Positions 1 to 8,614 of a stretch of 64,000 bases of DNA are shown here, piece by piece; the first letter of the stretch is position 1, and each line of letters opens with the position of its first letter. This stretch comes from Bacteroidales bacterium (GTDB lineage Bacteria; Bacteroidota; Bacteroidia; Bacteroidales; UBA932). The notes below the pieces were generated by a model. It made no database searches. It saw nothing but the letters and a program-made list of their open reading frames with translations, and was not told the DNA's origin. The position numbers and the translations under genes are program-made. Location: contig JAQUBZ010000005.1 in assembly GCA_028686425.1 (NCBI GenBank), forward strand, positions 44,856 to 108,855, written 5' to 3'.

Positions 1-1054
1 GTCTGTCGAGCTTTTTAAGGAGTAATTCGGGGAGCATGGATTCTTCAACATCAGGAAGATCGACACAATACATTTTAGAGAGATATTGTCTGATATCATC
101 TGTAAACATTTTGATTTCCGACTTGTTCCCAAGCTTTAATGCATTATTCAAAGCGTTGATATATCTATAGTTACGCTCTTTGCACAGAATAAGTCTGCCC
201 ACAAGAATTTTCTTCCACAACACTGTCTGTTCTATAAAATCCTCTTTGACAACATTGTCTATATTTTTGATGATTAATATATCCGAATCTATCTTGTTGA
301 TGTTGTCAATCAACGCTCCGTGTCCACCCGGACGAAACAGCAAAGTACCATCATCTTTTCTAAAAGGCTCATTATCTTCCGTTACGGCAATAATATCCGT
401 AGATGGAGACTGTAAAGTAAAATTAATATTATACTTCACTCCGTAACGTTTCTCGTATTTGTCTTTTACAGAATAGAACAACTGTCTGAACCCGTTCAGA
501 TGTTCTTCGGAAACGGATATTGTAATATCAACCCGGCCATCGGGAGTTTCAGCATATAAAGCACCCTCTACGAGATGTTCTTCAAATGAGGTACGCAGTT
601 CATGTTGATATTTATGGAACAATATCTGCCCTTTGGGCCTGACACCGTAATTCAGCCCTTCCGGTCCGAGCACTTTTCCAAGTATTTCCATATCGCTGCA
701 GTTATCAAACAATTCGGGTGAATAAAACGCAAAATCCCGTATTCTTTCCACAAATATTTCGGATTGTTTATTCATAATCCCCGATTCGTAAGCAGCAAAA
801 ATATCCTTAAACATTCGTGAAGCCGCTCCTGAAGCCGGCACAAACTTGGTTATTTTCAATTTATTGGCAGAATATGCCGCAAAAGCGGCATCAATCTCTG
901 ACTGAGACATGACAGTTATCCCCTTTTGTGGAGTTGCGGCAGAAATCACCTGTAAATATGGAAAGCCTGTCTTGTAATAGTTTAATTGTCTATCGACTTT
1001 TTCCATTGTAAGCCCCCTTGCAGAGAGCTGTTCCATATCTTTAATTGTCAACAT
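1..1054 (-). CDS. DUF4301 family protein, 3' part cut by window edge
   Basis: The reading frame starts at the ATG complementary to 1052-1054 and is open for 351 codons to the window edge, so the C-terminal part is missing. The protein begins MLTIKDMEQLSARGLTMEKV and contains the motif KFVPASGAASRMFKDIF near residues 70-85. That motif resembles the nucleotide-binding glycine-rich loop of sugar nucleotidyltransferases and is typical of DUF4301 proteins of Bacteroidota, which are about 500 residues long. The family's function is not established. The gene lies 13 bases downstream of pdxB and is probably the last or a late gene of the recF-DUF721-pdxB operon. The family call rests on recognising the motif. 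Confidence 0.8.
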   Translation of the reverse strand, partial: MLTIKDMEQLSARGLTMEKVDRQLNYYKTGFPYLQVISAATPQKGITVMSQSEIDAAFAAYSANKLKITKFVPASGAASRMFKDIFAAYESGIMNKQSEIFVERIRDFAFYSPELFDNCSDMEILGKVLGPEGLNYGVRPKGQILFHKYQHELRTSFEEHLVEGALYAETPDGRVDITISVSEEHLNGFRQLFYSVKDKYEKRYGVKYNINFTLQSPSTDIIAVTEDNEPFRKDDGTLLFRPGGHGALIDNINKIDSDILIIKNIDNVVKEDFIEQTVLWKKILVGRLILCKERNYRYINALNNALKLGNKSEIKMFTDDIRQYLSKMYCVDLPDVEESMLPELLLKKLDR

Positions 1055-1067
1055 GGTTGTATATTTT

Positions 1068-2084
1068 TCAAAATTCTATTCTATAATTATACTCTGACCT
1101 GAGCTGTTCAAACTGTCCGGGATTGGATCTCAGGGCCGCATCATCTTCCATAATCGGATACAATTGTTCAAGCACCTCGGTTATCCCATCCTGATTGCAA
1201 CCTTCTATATCGATATGAGCCACAGCCCCCTCCATATTAAAGTCATATAGCTCTTCCAATCTAAAAAACCGCGCAACAGCACGTACCACTGCGATTGTTC
1301 CGTTTATTTTTCCCTGCCGGGAATAGCCCGCAATATGAGGAGTGGCAATGTCGGCTTTTAAAAGCAGTGCAGTGTTGATACGAGGTTCATTTCTCCAGAC
1401 ATCGATAACTGTACCTCCCAATAGGTTAATGTGGGAAAGCAACTCATGTTCATCCACAATATCCCCTCTCGAAGCATTGACAAAAATTGCTCCGGGCTTC
1501 ATACCGTCAAAGAAATATTCTCCTGCAAAATTTTTATTTTCCCGAGAAAGCGGGATATGAACGGTTACTATATCCGAGCAACTGAGAAGTGTCTTCAATT
1601 CGACAAAATACCCATTTTCATGTTGTCCCATTCTCTGACGCGGAGGATCGTTTCTCAATACCCTGAATCCGAGGCGTTCGCCCATATCTGCAATTTTGGA
1701 GCCTACATGCCCTACCCCTATCACACCAAGAGTTTTGTCCTTCAGATTCATCTTTAATTTTCGGGCTAAAACATACAGCGCTGTAAAAAAATACTGCCTT
1801 ACTGCCGATGAGTTGCATCCGGGAGCATTTACAACGACAATACCTTGGGAGTTGCAATAATTCATGTCGATGTGATCTGTTCCGATAGTGGCCGTTGCTA
1901 TGATAGATATGTGAGTATTATGCAGCAGAGCTCTGTTGCATTTTGTTCTCGTCCTTATAATCAACGCATTGGCATTTGTCAATGTTTTGTTGTCTATTTC
2001 AGACCCATTTATGTACAAGACATCGGCATAAGGTTCAAACACTCCTTCAATATATGGTATATCTTTGTCTATTACTATTTTCAT
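1068..2084 (-). CDS. pdxB: Erythronate-4-phosphate dehydrogenase PdxB
   Basis: A 338-residue D-isomer-specific 2-hydroxyacid dehydrogenase. It is expected to oxidise 4-phosphoerythronate with NAD in the DXP-dependent pyridoxal phosphate pathway, in the cytoplasm. The NAD-binding Rossmann motif GVIGVGHVGSKIADMGERLG lies near residues 120-140. The catalytic Arg-Glu-His set appears as NASRGDIVDE, WRNEPRI and ATPHIAGYS. The PdxB-type start (IVIDKDIPYIEGVFEPYADV) separates it from SerA and from lactate dehydrogenases. It is somewhat shorter than the enterobacterial enzyme (about 380 residues), mostly in the C-terminal dimerisation part. It is 4 bases from the DUF721 gene upstream. pdxA, which acts two steps later, is at 59.6 kb. 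Confidence 0.92.
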   Translation of the reverse strand: MKIVIDKDIPYIEGVFEPYADVLYINGSEIDNKTLTNANALIIRTRTKCNRALLHNTHISIIATATIGTDHIDMNYCNSQGIVVVNAPGCNSSAVRQYFFTALYVLARKLKMNLKDKTLGVIGVGHVGSKIADMGERLGFRVLRNDPPRQRMGQHENGYFVELKTLLSCSDIVTVHIPLSRENKNFAGEYFFDGMKPGAIFVNASRGDIVDEHELLSHINLLGGTVIDVWRNEPRINTALLLKADIATPHIAGYSRQGKINGTIAVVRAVARFFRLEELYDFNMEGAVAHIDIEGCNQDGITEVLEQLYPIMEDDAALRSNPGQFEQLRSEYNYRIEF

Positions 2085-2088
2085 GGCA

Positions 2089-2406
2089 TTACGTCAATAC
2101 TATTTTATCTATATAATTTCCCTGCAGCATCTTATTCAACTTCCTCTTTAAAGCATCCTGCTGAAAATGGAGCTGATTACGTATAACCGAAGATGCAATT
2201 TTACATGTAAGTATTCCTTCCTTATAAAATTTATTGAGAGTAAGCTGTTTAGACTGTTCCGCAGTCATGATTGTCCCTGTCTGTTCATATACGACCAGAT
2301 CCCACGCCTCAAAAATCCGAGCCATCAGGATTCCCTCTTCAAGCCCGTCCTCTTTGAGATAATCGGATATCAAATCGCCTACTATTTTTGACTGTTCTAT
2401 TCTCAT
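2089..2406 (-). CDS. DUF721 (DciA-like) domain protein
   Basis: A 105-residue protein made mainly of a DUF721 domain. The pattern is an N-terminal helix, then a segment WDLVVYEQTGTIMTAEQSKQ, then a beta-rich part GILTCKIASSVIRNQLHF and the tail IDKIVL. In other bacteria DUF721/DciA proteins load or help the replicative helicase DnaB; that role is family knowledge and not visible here. Its start codon overlaps the recF stop as ATGA (2403-2406), so it is translationally coupled to recF. The recF-DUF721 pairing is common in Bacteroidota and supports a role in DNA replication or repair. Confidence 0.85.
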   Translation of the reverse strand: MRIEQSKIVGDLISDYLKEDGLEEGILMARIFEAWDLVVYEQTGTIMTAEQSKQLTLNKFYKEGILTCKIASSVIRNQLHFQQDALKRKLNKMLQGNYIDKIVLT

Positions 2407-3494
2407 ATTGTTTCAAAACACCCTTTTTCTACTTTAACGTTGGCACAATCAGCCTTAAAATTGTCAACTATGGATGAAATTCTCACTTTATTGCTGTCGG
2501 TTATAAATATCTGTCCGAACCCGTTTCCTGCCACTATACCTATAAGATATTCCACCCTGTTCATATCAAGTTTGTCAAACACATCATCAAGCAGCAATAT
2601 CGGAGCTGTGCCGTGGATACTCTTCATAAGGGCGAACTGTGCGAGTTTCACAGATAATAAAAAAGTCTTCTGTTGCCCTTGAGAGCCGCATTTTCTAATA
2701 GAATACCCATCAAGAGAGAATATAATGTCGTCACGTTGTATTCCGGCTGTGGTAAATTTGAGATATTTGTCTTTCGGAAGCTCTCTTCTGATTATCTCTT
2801 CAAACGGAGCCGAGTCGAGATCCGATCTGTATTCGAGCGAAATATCCTCGGCATTGCCTGAAAGGCTTGAATAATACTCTTTTACAAGAGGCAGTAACTT
2901 GATACACAAATCTTTTCTTGAGTTGAAAATATATTGTGCATGAGGAACCATCTGTGCAGATATGGTATCAAGCAAATCTTCGGAAATATTATCCGATTTG
3001 AGCAATTTGTTTCTCTGGGCAAGAAGCTGGTTATAGCTCTGAACATGTTGCAGATAGAGCCTGTCTATCTGGGAAAGGACAAAATTCATGAATCTCCGGC
3101 GCTGATCTCCGGAGTCATTAATCAGAGAAGAATCGGCGGGTGAAACCATTACTATCGGCAGAAGTCCTATATGCTCCGAAAGGCGCGAATAACTCTTTCC
3201 GTTCCGTTTTATAACCTTGTCTCCCTCTCTTTGCAAAGAGACAGCTATTTTTTCCTCACAATCATCATCCATTTTGTAAATTCCGTTCATGAAAGCACTG
3301 TCCCGATTATGAGAAATAATAAACTGATCCGGAGAAAAGAAACTTTTTGTCATCGAAATGTAATAGACGGCATCAAGCAGATTGGTTTTACCCGCCCCGT
3401 TGTTACCTAAAACACAATTGATTTTATGGGAAAAGTCAAGTTGGGCGTCTGTTATATTTTTAAAATTATTGAGAGTTATTCGCTTTAAATACAT
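2403..3494 (-). CDS. recF: DNA replication and repair protein RecF
   Basis: An SMC-like ABC ATPase that loads RecA at gaps. Walker A is GNNGAGKTNLLDAVYYIS close to the N terminus. The ABC signature region is CGSQGQQKTFLLSVKLA and Walker B is ILLLDDVFDKLD. The length is 363 residues from the ATG at 3494 (MYLKRITLNNFKN), the usual RecF start. Seven further codons upstream are open (MSNIRLF at 3515) but fall on the likely promoter box CAAAAGTA (3513-3520, minus strand TACTTTTG), so the shorter form is preferred. It heads a tight minus-strand operon with DUF721, pdxB and DUF4301. Confidence 0.95.
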   Translation of the reverse strand: MYLKRITLNNFKNITDAQLDFSHKINCVLGNNGAGKTNLLDAVYYISMTKSFFSPDQFIISHNRDSAFMNGIYKMDDDCEEKIAVSLQREGDKVIKRNGKSYSRLSEHIGLLPIVMVSPADSSLINDSGDQRRRFMNFVLSQIDRLYLQHVQSYNQLLAQRNKLLKSDNISEDLLDTISAQMVPHAQYIFNSRKDLCIKLLPLVKEYYSSLSGNAEDISLEYRSDLDSAPFEEIIRRELPKDKYLKFTTAGIQRDDIIFSLDGYSIRKCGSQGQQKTFLLSVKLAQFALMKSIHGTAPILLLDDVFDKLDMNRVEYLIGIVAGNGFGQIFITDSNKVRISSIVDNFKADCANVKVEKGCFETI

Positions 3495-3512
3495 AAATAA
3501 TCGGATATTCGA

Positions 3513-3520
3513 CAAAAGTA
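3513..3520 (-). promoter_or_regulatory. -7 box of recF promoter
   Basis: The minus strand reads TACTTTTG, matching the Bacteroidota -7 consensus TAnnTTTG. It lies about 18 bases before the preferred recF ATG. No clear TTTG -33 box was found at the standard distance. Confidence 0.5.
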
Positions 3521-3530
3521 CAAAATAATG

Positions 3531-3561
3531 TTTGAGTTTCCCATTTTTGTTGTAAATTTGC
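3531..3561 (+). promoter_or_regulatory. Promoter of the TPR protein-yebC unit
   Basis: TTTG at 3531-3534 and TAAATTTG at 3553-3560, separated by 18 bases, fit the Bacteroidota promoter pattern TTTG-N19-TAnnTTTG. The ATG of the TPR gene is 55 bases downstream. It is divergent from the recF promoter. Confidence 0.6.
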
Positions 3562-3615
3562 GCCCTGCCGTTATATATGGCTTTGGAAAGTAAATAAATA
3601 CAAAATTATAACACA

Positions 3616-4287
3616 ATGTCAAAGAAAACTCAAACTCAGGAAGGACAAGCTGTCGGAACAGCTGTATCAAGCTTTGAATCTTTTCTTAAGAGCAACCAGA
3701 AGCTTCTTACAACCATTATTTTAGCAATTCTAATAATTATCTTCGCCATTTTTGCAATCAACAAATGGTACCTTTCTCCACTTAAGGAGGAAGCCAAGGC
3801 TCAGATGTTTCCGGCCGAACAATTTTTCCGTGCGGACAGTTTTGAAACAGCCTTGAACGGGGATGGCAATATCATGGGATTCACTCAGATTATCGATCAA
3901 TACGGCAACAAGGCAGGTAAGGCTGTTTACCTCTATGCAGGTATTTGCGAACTTCAACTTGGAAATAACGAAAAAGCCGTTTCATACCTTACAAAATACA
4001 AGGGAAGTGATGAAATTCTCAAAGGAAGAGCACTCAGTTGCATAGGAGATGCATATTCCAACCTCGGGGAAAACGCAAAAGCTTTGAATTACTACACAAA
4101 AGCAGCAAAAGTTGCCGACAATATGTATGCTGCCCAATATCTTTTTAAAGCGGGTATCATCTCAGAAGAGATTGGAAACAAAGATCAGGCATTGAAGTTT
4201 TACGAAGAAATCAGTGTCAAATACCCTCAGACATTTGAAGGATATCAAGTCAACAAATATATTTCTCGTATTAAAAATACAAAATAG
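3616..4287 (+). CDS. Membrane-anchored tetratricopeptide repeat protein
   Basis: 223 residues. A hydrophilic N-terminal 30 residues precede one transmembrane helix (LLTTIILAILIIIFAIFAINKWY, about residues 30-52). The rest is helical with TPR-like units (KAVYLYAGICELQLGNNEKAVSYL, ALSCIGDAYSNLGENAKALNYYTKAA, AAQYLFKAGIISEEIGNKDQALKFYEEI). The layout is that of YfgM/TPR_21 proteins: an inner-membrane anchor with an outward TPR domain, thought in E. coli to be an ancillary SecYEG partner. That function is inferred from architecture only. yebC follows after 5 bases, so the two are likely co-transcribed. Confidence 0.8.
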   Translation: MSKKTQTQEGQAVGTAVSSFESFLKSNQKLLTTIILAILIIIFAIFAINKWYLSPLKEEAKAQMFPAEQFFRADSFETALNGDGNIMGFTQIIDQYGNKAGKAVYLYAGICELQLGNNEKAVSYLTKYKGSDEILKGRALSCIGDAYSNLGENAKALNYYTKAAKVADNMYAAQYLFKAGIISEEIGNKDQALKFYEEISVKYPQTFEGYQVNKYISRIKNTK

Positions 4288-4292
4288 TCATT

Positions 4293-5024
4293 ATGGGAAG
4301 AGCATTTGAATTTAGAAAAGAGAGAAAGTTCAAACGCTGGGGAAATATGGCCCGCGTTTTTACAAGAATTGGAAAAGAAATTACAATTGCTGCCAAACAA
4401 GGTGGTACCGACCCCAACGGTAATCCGAGATTGAGAACTCTTATGCAGACTGCAAAGTCGGAGAACATGCCTAAGGAAAATGTTGAAAGAGCTATCAAGA
4501 AGGCTATTGAAAAAGACCAGGGAGATTACAAGGAAGTGGTTTATGAAGGTTACGGCCCTCACGGAGTTGCATTCCTGATTGAAACTGCCACGGATAACAC
4601 CAACAGAACCGTTGCCAACATCAGAAGTTATTTCAACAAATTCGGCGGTGCGCTCGGAACGTCAGGAAGTGTAGAATTTATGTTCGACCACAAATGCGTA
4701 TTCAAGATCAAAAGCGACAAACCGATCGATATTGAAGAGTTGGAATTTGAGCTTATAGACTATGGTGCTGAAGATGTATTTCAGGATGATGACGATACCG
4801 ATGTCATAAATATCTATGGTGAATATACCTCATTCAATAATCTTCAGAAATATATTGAAGACCACGGATACCAGATGGTATCGGGCGGATTTGAAAGATT
4901 TCCGAATGTGGAGTTGAAGAAAATTGCTCCGGATGACAGAATCGATTTAAATAAGCTGATTGACAAACTTGAAGAAGATGAGGACGTGCAAAATGTATAT
5001 CACACCATGTCAATGGAAGATTAA
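4293..5024 (+). CDS. yebC: YebC/PmpR family regulator or translation factor
   Basis: 243 residues with the family start MGRAFEFRKERKFKRWGNMARVFTRIGKEI and the typical segment KAENMP-like (TAKSENMPKENVERAIKKA) in the N-terminal three-helix domain. It continues through YEGYGPHGVAFLIE and ends in VYHTM. The family was long called DNA-binding transcriptional regulators; mitochondrial TACO1 and recent bacterial work support a ribosome-associated translation role. Nothing here decides between them. It follows the TPR gene by 5 bases and ends in a strong hairpin at 5046-5099. Confidence 0.9.
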   Translation: MGRAFEFRKERKFKRWGNMARVFTRIGKEITIAAKQGGTDPNGNPRLRTLMQTAKSENMPKENVERAIKKAIEKDQGDYKEVVYEGYGPHGVAFLIETATDNTNRTVANIRSYFNKFGGALGTSGSVEFMFDHKCVFKIKSDKPIDIEELEFELIDYGAEDVFQDDDDTDVINIYGEYTSFNNLQKYIEDHGYQMVSGGFERFPNVELKKIAPDDRIDLNKLIDKLEEDEDVQNVYHTMSMED

Positions 5025-5045
5025 TTCATTTTTTTAACTTTCTAT

Positions 5046-5099
5046 AATCGTTTCGGAACGGTGGATTTTAACTCTCCACATATTTCCGAAACGATTTTT
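5046..5099 (+). terminator. Rho-independent terminator after yebC
   Basis: Inverted repeat AATCGTTTCGGAA (5046-5058) and TTCCGAAACGATT (5084-5096), with an inner GTGGA/TCCAC stem (5061-5065/5075-5079) and a following T run. It separates yebC from the methylmalonyl-CoA module. Confidence 0.85.
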
Positions 5100-5156
5100 G
5101 TTTATAGAGTGTTCAAAAATAGTGATTTTAAATGGTAATTTGAATTGAATAATTGT

Positions 5157-5164
5157 TACTTTTG
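5157..5164 (+). promoter_or_regulatory. -7 box before mce
   Basis: TACTTTTG followed by C is a full match to TAnnTTTG, 44 bases before the mce start. The nearest TTTG upstream (5139-5142) is closer than the usual 19-base spacing, so the -33 box is uncertain. This is the only promoter seen for the mce-mmd cluster. Confidence 0.55.
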
Positions 5165-5207
5165 CAGTTTAAAAAACGATTTTTTATTACATTAATACAT
5201 TTTTATC

Positions 5208-5618
5208 ATGGAACTAACTCATATTGAACATCTTGGGATTGCTGTCAAGTCATTGGACGAGGCTATTCCCTACTATGAAGGCATACTCGGTTTAAAATGC
5301 TATGCTATCGAAGAAGTAGCTGATCAGAAAGTCAGAACAGCTTTCTTCAAGATTGGACAAACCAAACTTGAACTTCTTGAGAGCACCTCTCCGGAAGGAA
5401 CCATCGCTCAATTTATAGAGAAAAGAGGCGAAGGCATTCATCACATTGCATTTGCGACCACAAGTGTTAAAGAGGCTCTTGCCGATGCAGAAGCAAAGGG
5501 TGTAAGACTTATCGACAAAGCTCCCCGCAAAGGTGCAGAAGGTCTTAACATCGCATTTCTTCACCCCAAATCCACAATGGGGGTTCTCACCGAACTTTGT
5601 GAAAAAGGTGACAAATAA
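5208..5618 (+). CDS. mce: Methylmalonyl-CoA epimerase
   Basis: 136-residue VOC-fold (glyoxalase-like) protein. It interconverts (R)- and (S)-methylmalonyl-CoA, linking the B12-dependent mutase to the decarboxylase encoded next door. Metal ligands expected for the family are seen: His8 (IEHLGIAV), the His pair in GIHHIAF and the Glu in VLTELCE. The protein spans two beta-alpha-beta-beta-beta units, the usual length for this enzyme. mmdA follows after 38 bases. The context (succinate to propionate fermentation) supports epimerase over a generic VOC protein. Confidence 0.92.
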   Translation: MELTHIEHLGIAVKSLDEAIPYYEGILGLKCYAIEEVADQKVRTAFFKIGQTKLELLESTSPEGTIAQFIEKRGEGIHHIAFATTSVKEALADAEAKGVRLIDKAPRKGAEGLNIAFLHPKSTMGVLTELCEKGDK

Positions 5619-5656
5619 CGTTTAATTAATTTCAATTAATTTTAATATTTTTTAGA

Positions 5657-7219
5657 ATGAGTCAACAACTCGAACAAGTAAAAGCGCTTATCGAATTAAG
5701 AGAAAAAGCGCGTTTGGGAGGCGGTCAAAAAAGAATTGACTCCCAACATGAAAAAGGTAAATTTACTGCCCGCGAAAGAATCGGCATGCTGCTTGATGAA
5801 GGTAGTTTTGAAGAATTTGACATGTTCGTAACTCATCGTTGCACCAACTTCGGAATGGAAAAAACCACATTCCTCGGTGACGGCGTTGTTACAGGTTACG
5901 GTACAATTGCAGGAAGACTTGTCTATGTATTTGCACAGGACTTCACTGTATTCGGCGGTTCTCTTTCAGAAACTCTTGCAATGAAGATTTGCAAAGTCAT
6001 GGATCAGGCCATGAAAGTAGGTGCTCCGGTCATCGGTCTTAACGACTCCGGTGGAGCACGTATTCAGGAGGGTGTCAATGCCCTTGCCGGATATGCCGAA
6101 ATCTTTCAGAGAAACATCCTTGCATCGGGTGTCATACCTCAAATCTCTGCAATTTTAGGTCCTTGTGCAGGTGGAGCCGTTTACTCTCCTGCTTTGACCG
6201 ACTTCAACATCATGGCTGAAGGGACAAGTTATATGTTCCTGACAGGTCCTGCCGTTGTCAAATCGGTTACAGGTGAAGTTGTTACTCAGGAACAACTTGG
6301 CGGAGCAAGCGTACACGCTTCCAAGAGCGGTGTCGCCCACTTTGCTGCCAAAACAGAAGAAGATGCTATTGCCATTATTCGCGACTTGTTAAGTTATTTA
6401 CCTCAAAACAATATGGAGGAACCGCAGTATGTTCCTACCGAAGACCCTATAGACCGTCTTGAAGACGCTCTGAACGAAATCATCCCAGATAGTCCGAATG
6501 CCCCTTACGATATGTATGAGGTTATCGGAAGTATTGTGGATGATGGCAAATTCCTCGAAATTCATAAAGATTATGCCAAAAACATCATTATCGGCTTTGC
6601 ACGCTTCGGCGGTACAGCTGTCGGTGTCGTAGCCAATCAGCCTAAACACCTTGCCGGTGTTCTGGATATCAATTCATCAAGGAAAGCCGCTCGTTTCGTT
6701 CGTTTTTGCGACGCATTCAATATTCCTCTCGTAACATTGGTTGACGTACCGGGATTCCTACCGGGCACACAACAGGAATATGGCGGAATTATCCTTCACG
6801 GAGCCAAACTGCTTTATGCATACGGTGAAGCCACTGTTCCTAAAGTCACAGTTACTTTGAGAAAATCTTACGGCGGATCTCATATCGTGATGAGCTGCAA
6901 ACAGCTTCGCGGCGACATCAACTATGCATGGCCTACGGCAAATATCGCTGTAATGGGTGCAGAAGGTGCTGTTGAAGTTCTTTATGCTAAAGACATCAAG
7001 GCAGAGGAAGATTCTGCAAAACGTACCGCTCTTGCAGAGGCCAAGAAGAAGGAATACAACGATTTGTTCTGTAATCCTTACAAGGCTGCAAGTTATGGTT
7101 ATATCGATGACGTTATCGAACCGAGAAATACTCGTTTCCGCGTTATCCGCGCATTGGAACAACTTTCCACCAAGAAATTGACCAATCCTGCAAAGAAACA
7201 CGACAACCTTCCATTATAA
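5657..7219 (+). CDS. mmdA: Methylmalonyl-CoA decarboxylase, carboxyltransferase alpha subunit
   Basis: 520-residue acyl-CoA carboxyltransferase with two crotonase-like halves. Conserved oxyanion-hole segments are visible: [14 protein letters not shown] and [16 protein letters not shown] in the N half, [13 protein letters not shown] and [10 protein letters not shown] in the C half. It transfers the carboxyl group of methylmalonyl-CoA (or propionyl-CoA in reverse) to biotin on the carrier subunit. The same family serves as PccB/PCC beta, so substrate alone does not settle the name. The adjacent membrane subunit MmdB and OadG-like subunit show that it works as the sodium-pumping decarboxylase. 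It is followed after 6 bases by mmdD. Confidence 0.92.
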   Translation: MSQQLEQVKALIELREKARLGGGQKRIDSQHEKGKFTARERIGMLLDEGSFEEFDMFVTHRCTNFGMEKTTFLGDGVVTGYGTIAGRLVYVFAQDFTVFGGSLSETLAMKICKVMDQAMKVGAPVIGLNDSGGARIQEGVNALAGYAEIFQRNILASGVIPQISAILGPCAGGAVYSPALTDFNIMAEGTSYMFLTGPAVVKSVTGEVVTQEQLGGASVHASKSGVAHFAAKTEEDAIAIIRDLLSYLPQNNMEEPQYVPTEDPIDRLEDALNEIIPDSPNAPYDMYEVIGSIVDDGKFLEIHKDYAKNIIIGFARFGGTAVGVVANQPKHLAGVLDINSSRKAARFVRFCDAFNIPLVTLVDVPGFLPGTQQEYGGIILHGAKLLYAYGEATVPKVTVTLRKSYGGSHIVMSCKQLRGDINYAWPTANIAVMGAEGAVEVLYAKDIKAEEDSAKRTALAEAKKKEYNDLFCNPYKAASYGYIDDVIEPRNTRFRVIRALEQLSTKKLTNPAKKHDNLPL

Positions 7220-7225
7220 ACCGAT

Positions 7226-8152
7226 ATGATAATGAAAAGCATTAAATATATATTGGTATCCGGGTTGCTCCTTCTTTCGTTATCTCTAAGTGCACAGCAC
7301 CAGAGTTCAATGAGAATCAATGAAATATTGGTCACCAATACTTCCGATTTTCAGGACGACTTCGGTCAGCACAACGGATGGCTGGAGCTATTCAATACCT
7401 CTTATGGAACTGTGGATGTCGGCGGATGTTTCCTATCGAACGACCGCAACAATCTCAAAATGTACATTATTCCGAAAGGTGACGTGCTTACAAAGATCAA
7501 ACCTCGTCAGCACATTCTTTTCTGGGCGGATAATCAACCTTACCGCGGTACTTTTCACACCAATTTCACACTTGCAGAATCTGATACGCTGTTTTTCATA
7601 AGCAGTGACGGACGTACCATCATCGATGCGATAGCAATTCCTAAAGATCTTGGCGAAAACAAATCGTATGGTAGAATTCAGGATGGTATAGGTTCGATTA
7701 CCGGAGACGGTGAAGGTTATGCTTATCTTGACAGAACATCTCCAAGCACCAACAATTATGGTGTGGATGCCGAAACCAAGAGTATGATTATGGCCAAAAC
7801 CGACCCTCACGGCAGCATCATGTCACTTACAGCTATGTCTGTTGTATTCCTTGCGCTGATTATATTGGCAATCATCTTTACTTATGTAGGTAAACTCTCT
7901 GTCAGAAAGATGCAGAAAACTTCCGATGCCACTGCAGTCGGAAAGGATGAATCAAAGCCTGCCGCAAAAGTTTCCGAAGTATCTTCCGAAACATTTGCAG
8001 CCATCGCATTGGCTCTTCATCTGTACAGTGTCGAGAACGAAACTCACGATGACGAGAGTTTTGCAATCACAATGACACATACGGATAGAACCTACTCTCC
8101 TTGGAGTTCAAAGATCTACGGTTTGCGTCAGACTCCTCAAATCAAGAAATAA
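7226..8152 (+). CDS. mmdD: Decarboxylase small membrane subunit (OadG/MmdD) fused to a lamin-tail domain
   Basis: 308 residues. A signal peptide (KSIKYILVSGLLLLSLSLSAQ) is followed by a lamin-tail (LTD) like domain at about residues 28-175 (MRINEILVTNTSDFQDD, NGWLELFNTSYGTVDVGGCFLSND, then SYGRIQDG and SPSTNN). After it comes one transmembrane helix (SLTAMSVVFLALIILAIIFTYVGKLSV, about 198-224). The cytoplasmic tail has an OadG-like AAIALALHLY segment and ends PWSSKIYGLRQTPQI. OadG subunits are normally about 80-100 residues and anchor the carboxyltransferase to the pump. Here the extracytoplasmic side has gained a domain seen in secreted or surface proteins. The start could be the ATG at 7232 instead. 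The neighbours mmdA and mmdC fix its role. Confidence 0.82.
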   Translation: MIMKSIKYILVSGLLLLSLSLSAQHQSSMRINEILVTNTSDFQDDFGQHNGWLELFNTSYGTVDVGGCFLSNDRNNLKMYIIPKGDVLTKIKPRQHILFWADNQPYRGTFHTNFTLAESDTLFFISSDGRTIIDAIAIPKDLGENKSYGRIQDGIGSITGDGEGYAYLDRTSPSTNNYGVDAETKSMIMAKTDPHGSIMSLTAMSVVFLALIILAIIFTYVGKLSVRKMQKTSDATAVGKDESKPAAKVSEVSSETFAAIALALHLYSVENETHDDESFAITMTHTDRTYSPWSSKIYGLRQTPQIKK

Positions 8153-8175
8153 TAACCAGAAATTAATTAGTCACA

Positions 8176-8613
8176 ATGAAAGAATATAAATTAAAGATAA
8201 ATGGTAATGCCTACAACGTAGTGATTAACGAAGTTGAAGGCGAAACCGCAGCTCTCGAAGTTAACGGAACCCCGTTTCATGTTGAGTTTGAGAAACCTAT
8301 TGCCAAACCAAAGGCCGTTAAAATAGTAAGGCCATCCACTCCTACTCCTGCAGCTCCTACGGCACAGGTAACCCCTAAAGCTGCTGAAGCTCCTGCAGGC
8401 GGAACACAGGTAACATCACCACTTCCGGGAGTTATATTGAGCGTTGCAGTCAAAGAGGGTGATACAGTCAAAAAAGGTCAGAGCATGATGGTTCTTGAAG
8501 CCATGAAGATGGAGAACTCTATTGATGCTCCTGTGGACGGTACAGTTAAAAGCCTTAAAGCAAGACAGGGTGATTCCGTTCTTGAAGGCGCATTACTCGT
8601 AATAATCGGTTAG
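8176..8613 (+). CDS. mmdC: Biotin carboxyl carrier subunit of the decarboxylase
   Basis: 145 residues. An N-terminal beta-rich segment (MKEYKLKINGNAYNVVINEV) and a Pro/Ala-rich hinge (residues about 48-72) precede a biotinyl domain at 75-145. The biotin-accepting lysine is in the motif EAMKMENSI. The domain swings between MmdA, which loads CO2 onto biotin, and MmdB, which decarboxylates it. It lies 23 bases after mmdD, and mmdB starts one base after its stop. Confidence 0.95.
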   Translation: MKEYKLKINGNAYNVVINEVEGETAALEVNGTPFHVEFEKPIAKPKAVKIVRPSTPTPAAPTAQVTPKAAEAPAGGTQVTSPLPGVILSVAVKEGDTVKKGQSMMVLEAMKMENSIDAPVDGTVKSLKARQGDSVLEGALLVIIG

Positions 8614-8614
8614 T

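Noticed and set aside
180..446. Plus-strand ORF of 88 codons at the left edge
   Set aside because: Opposite strand of the DUF4301 gene, which is supported by a family motif and start.
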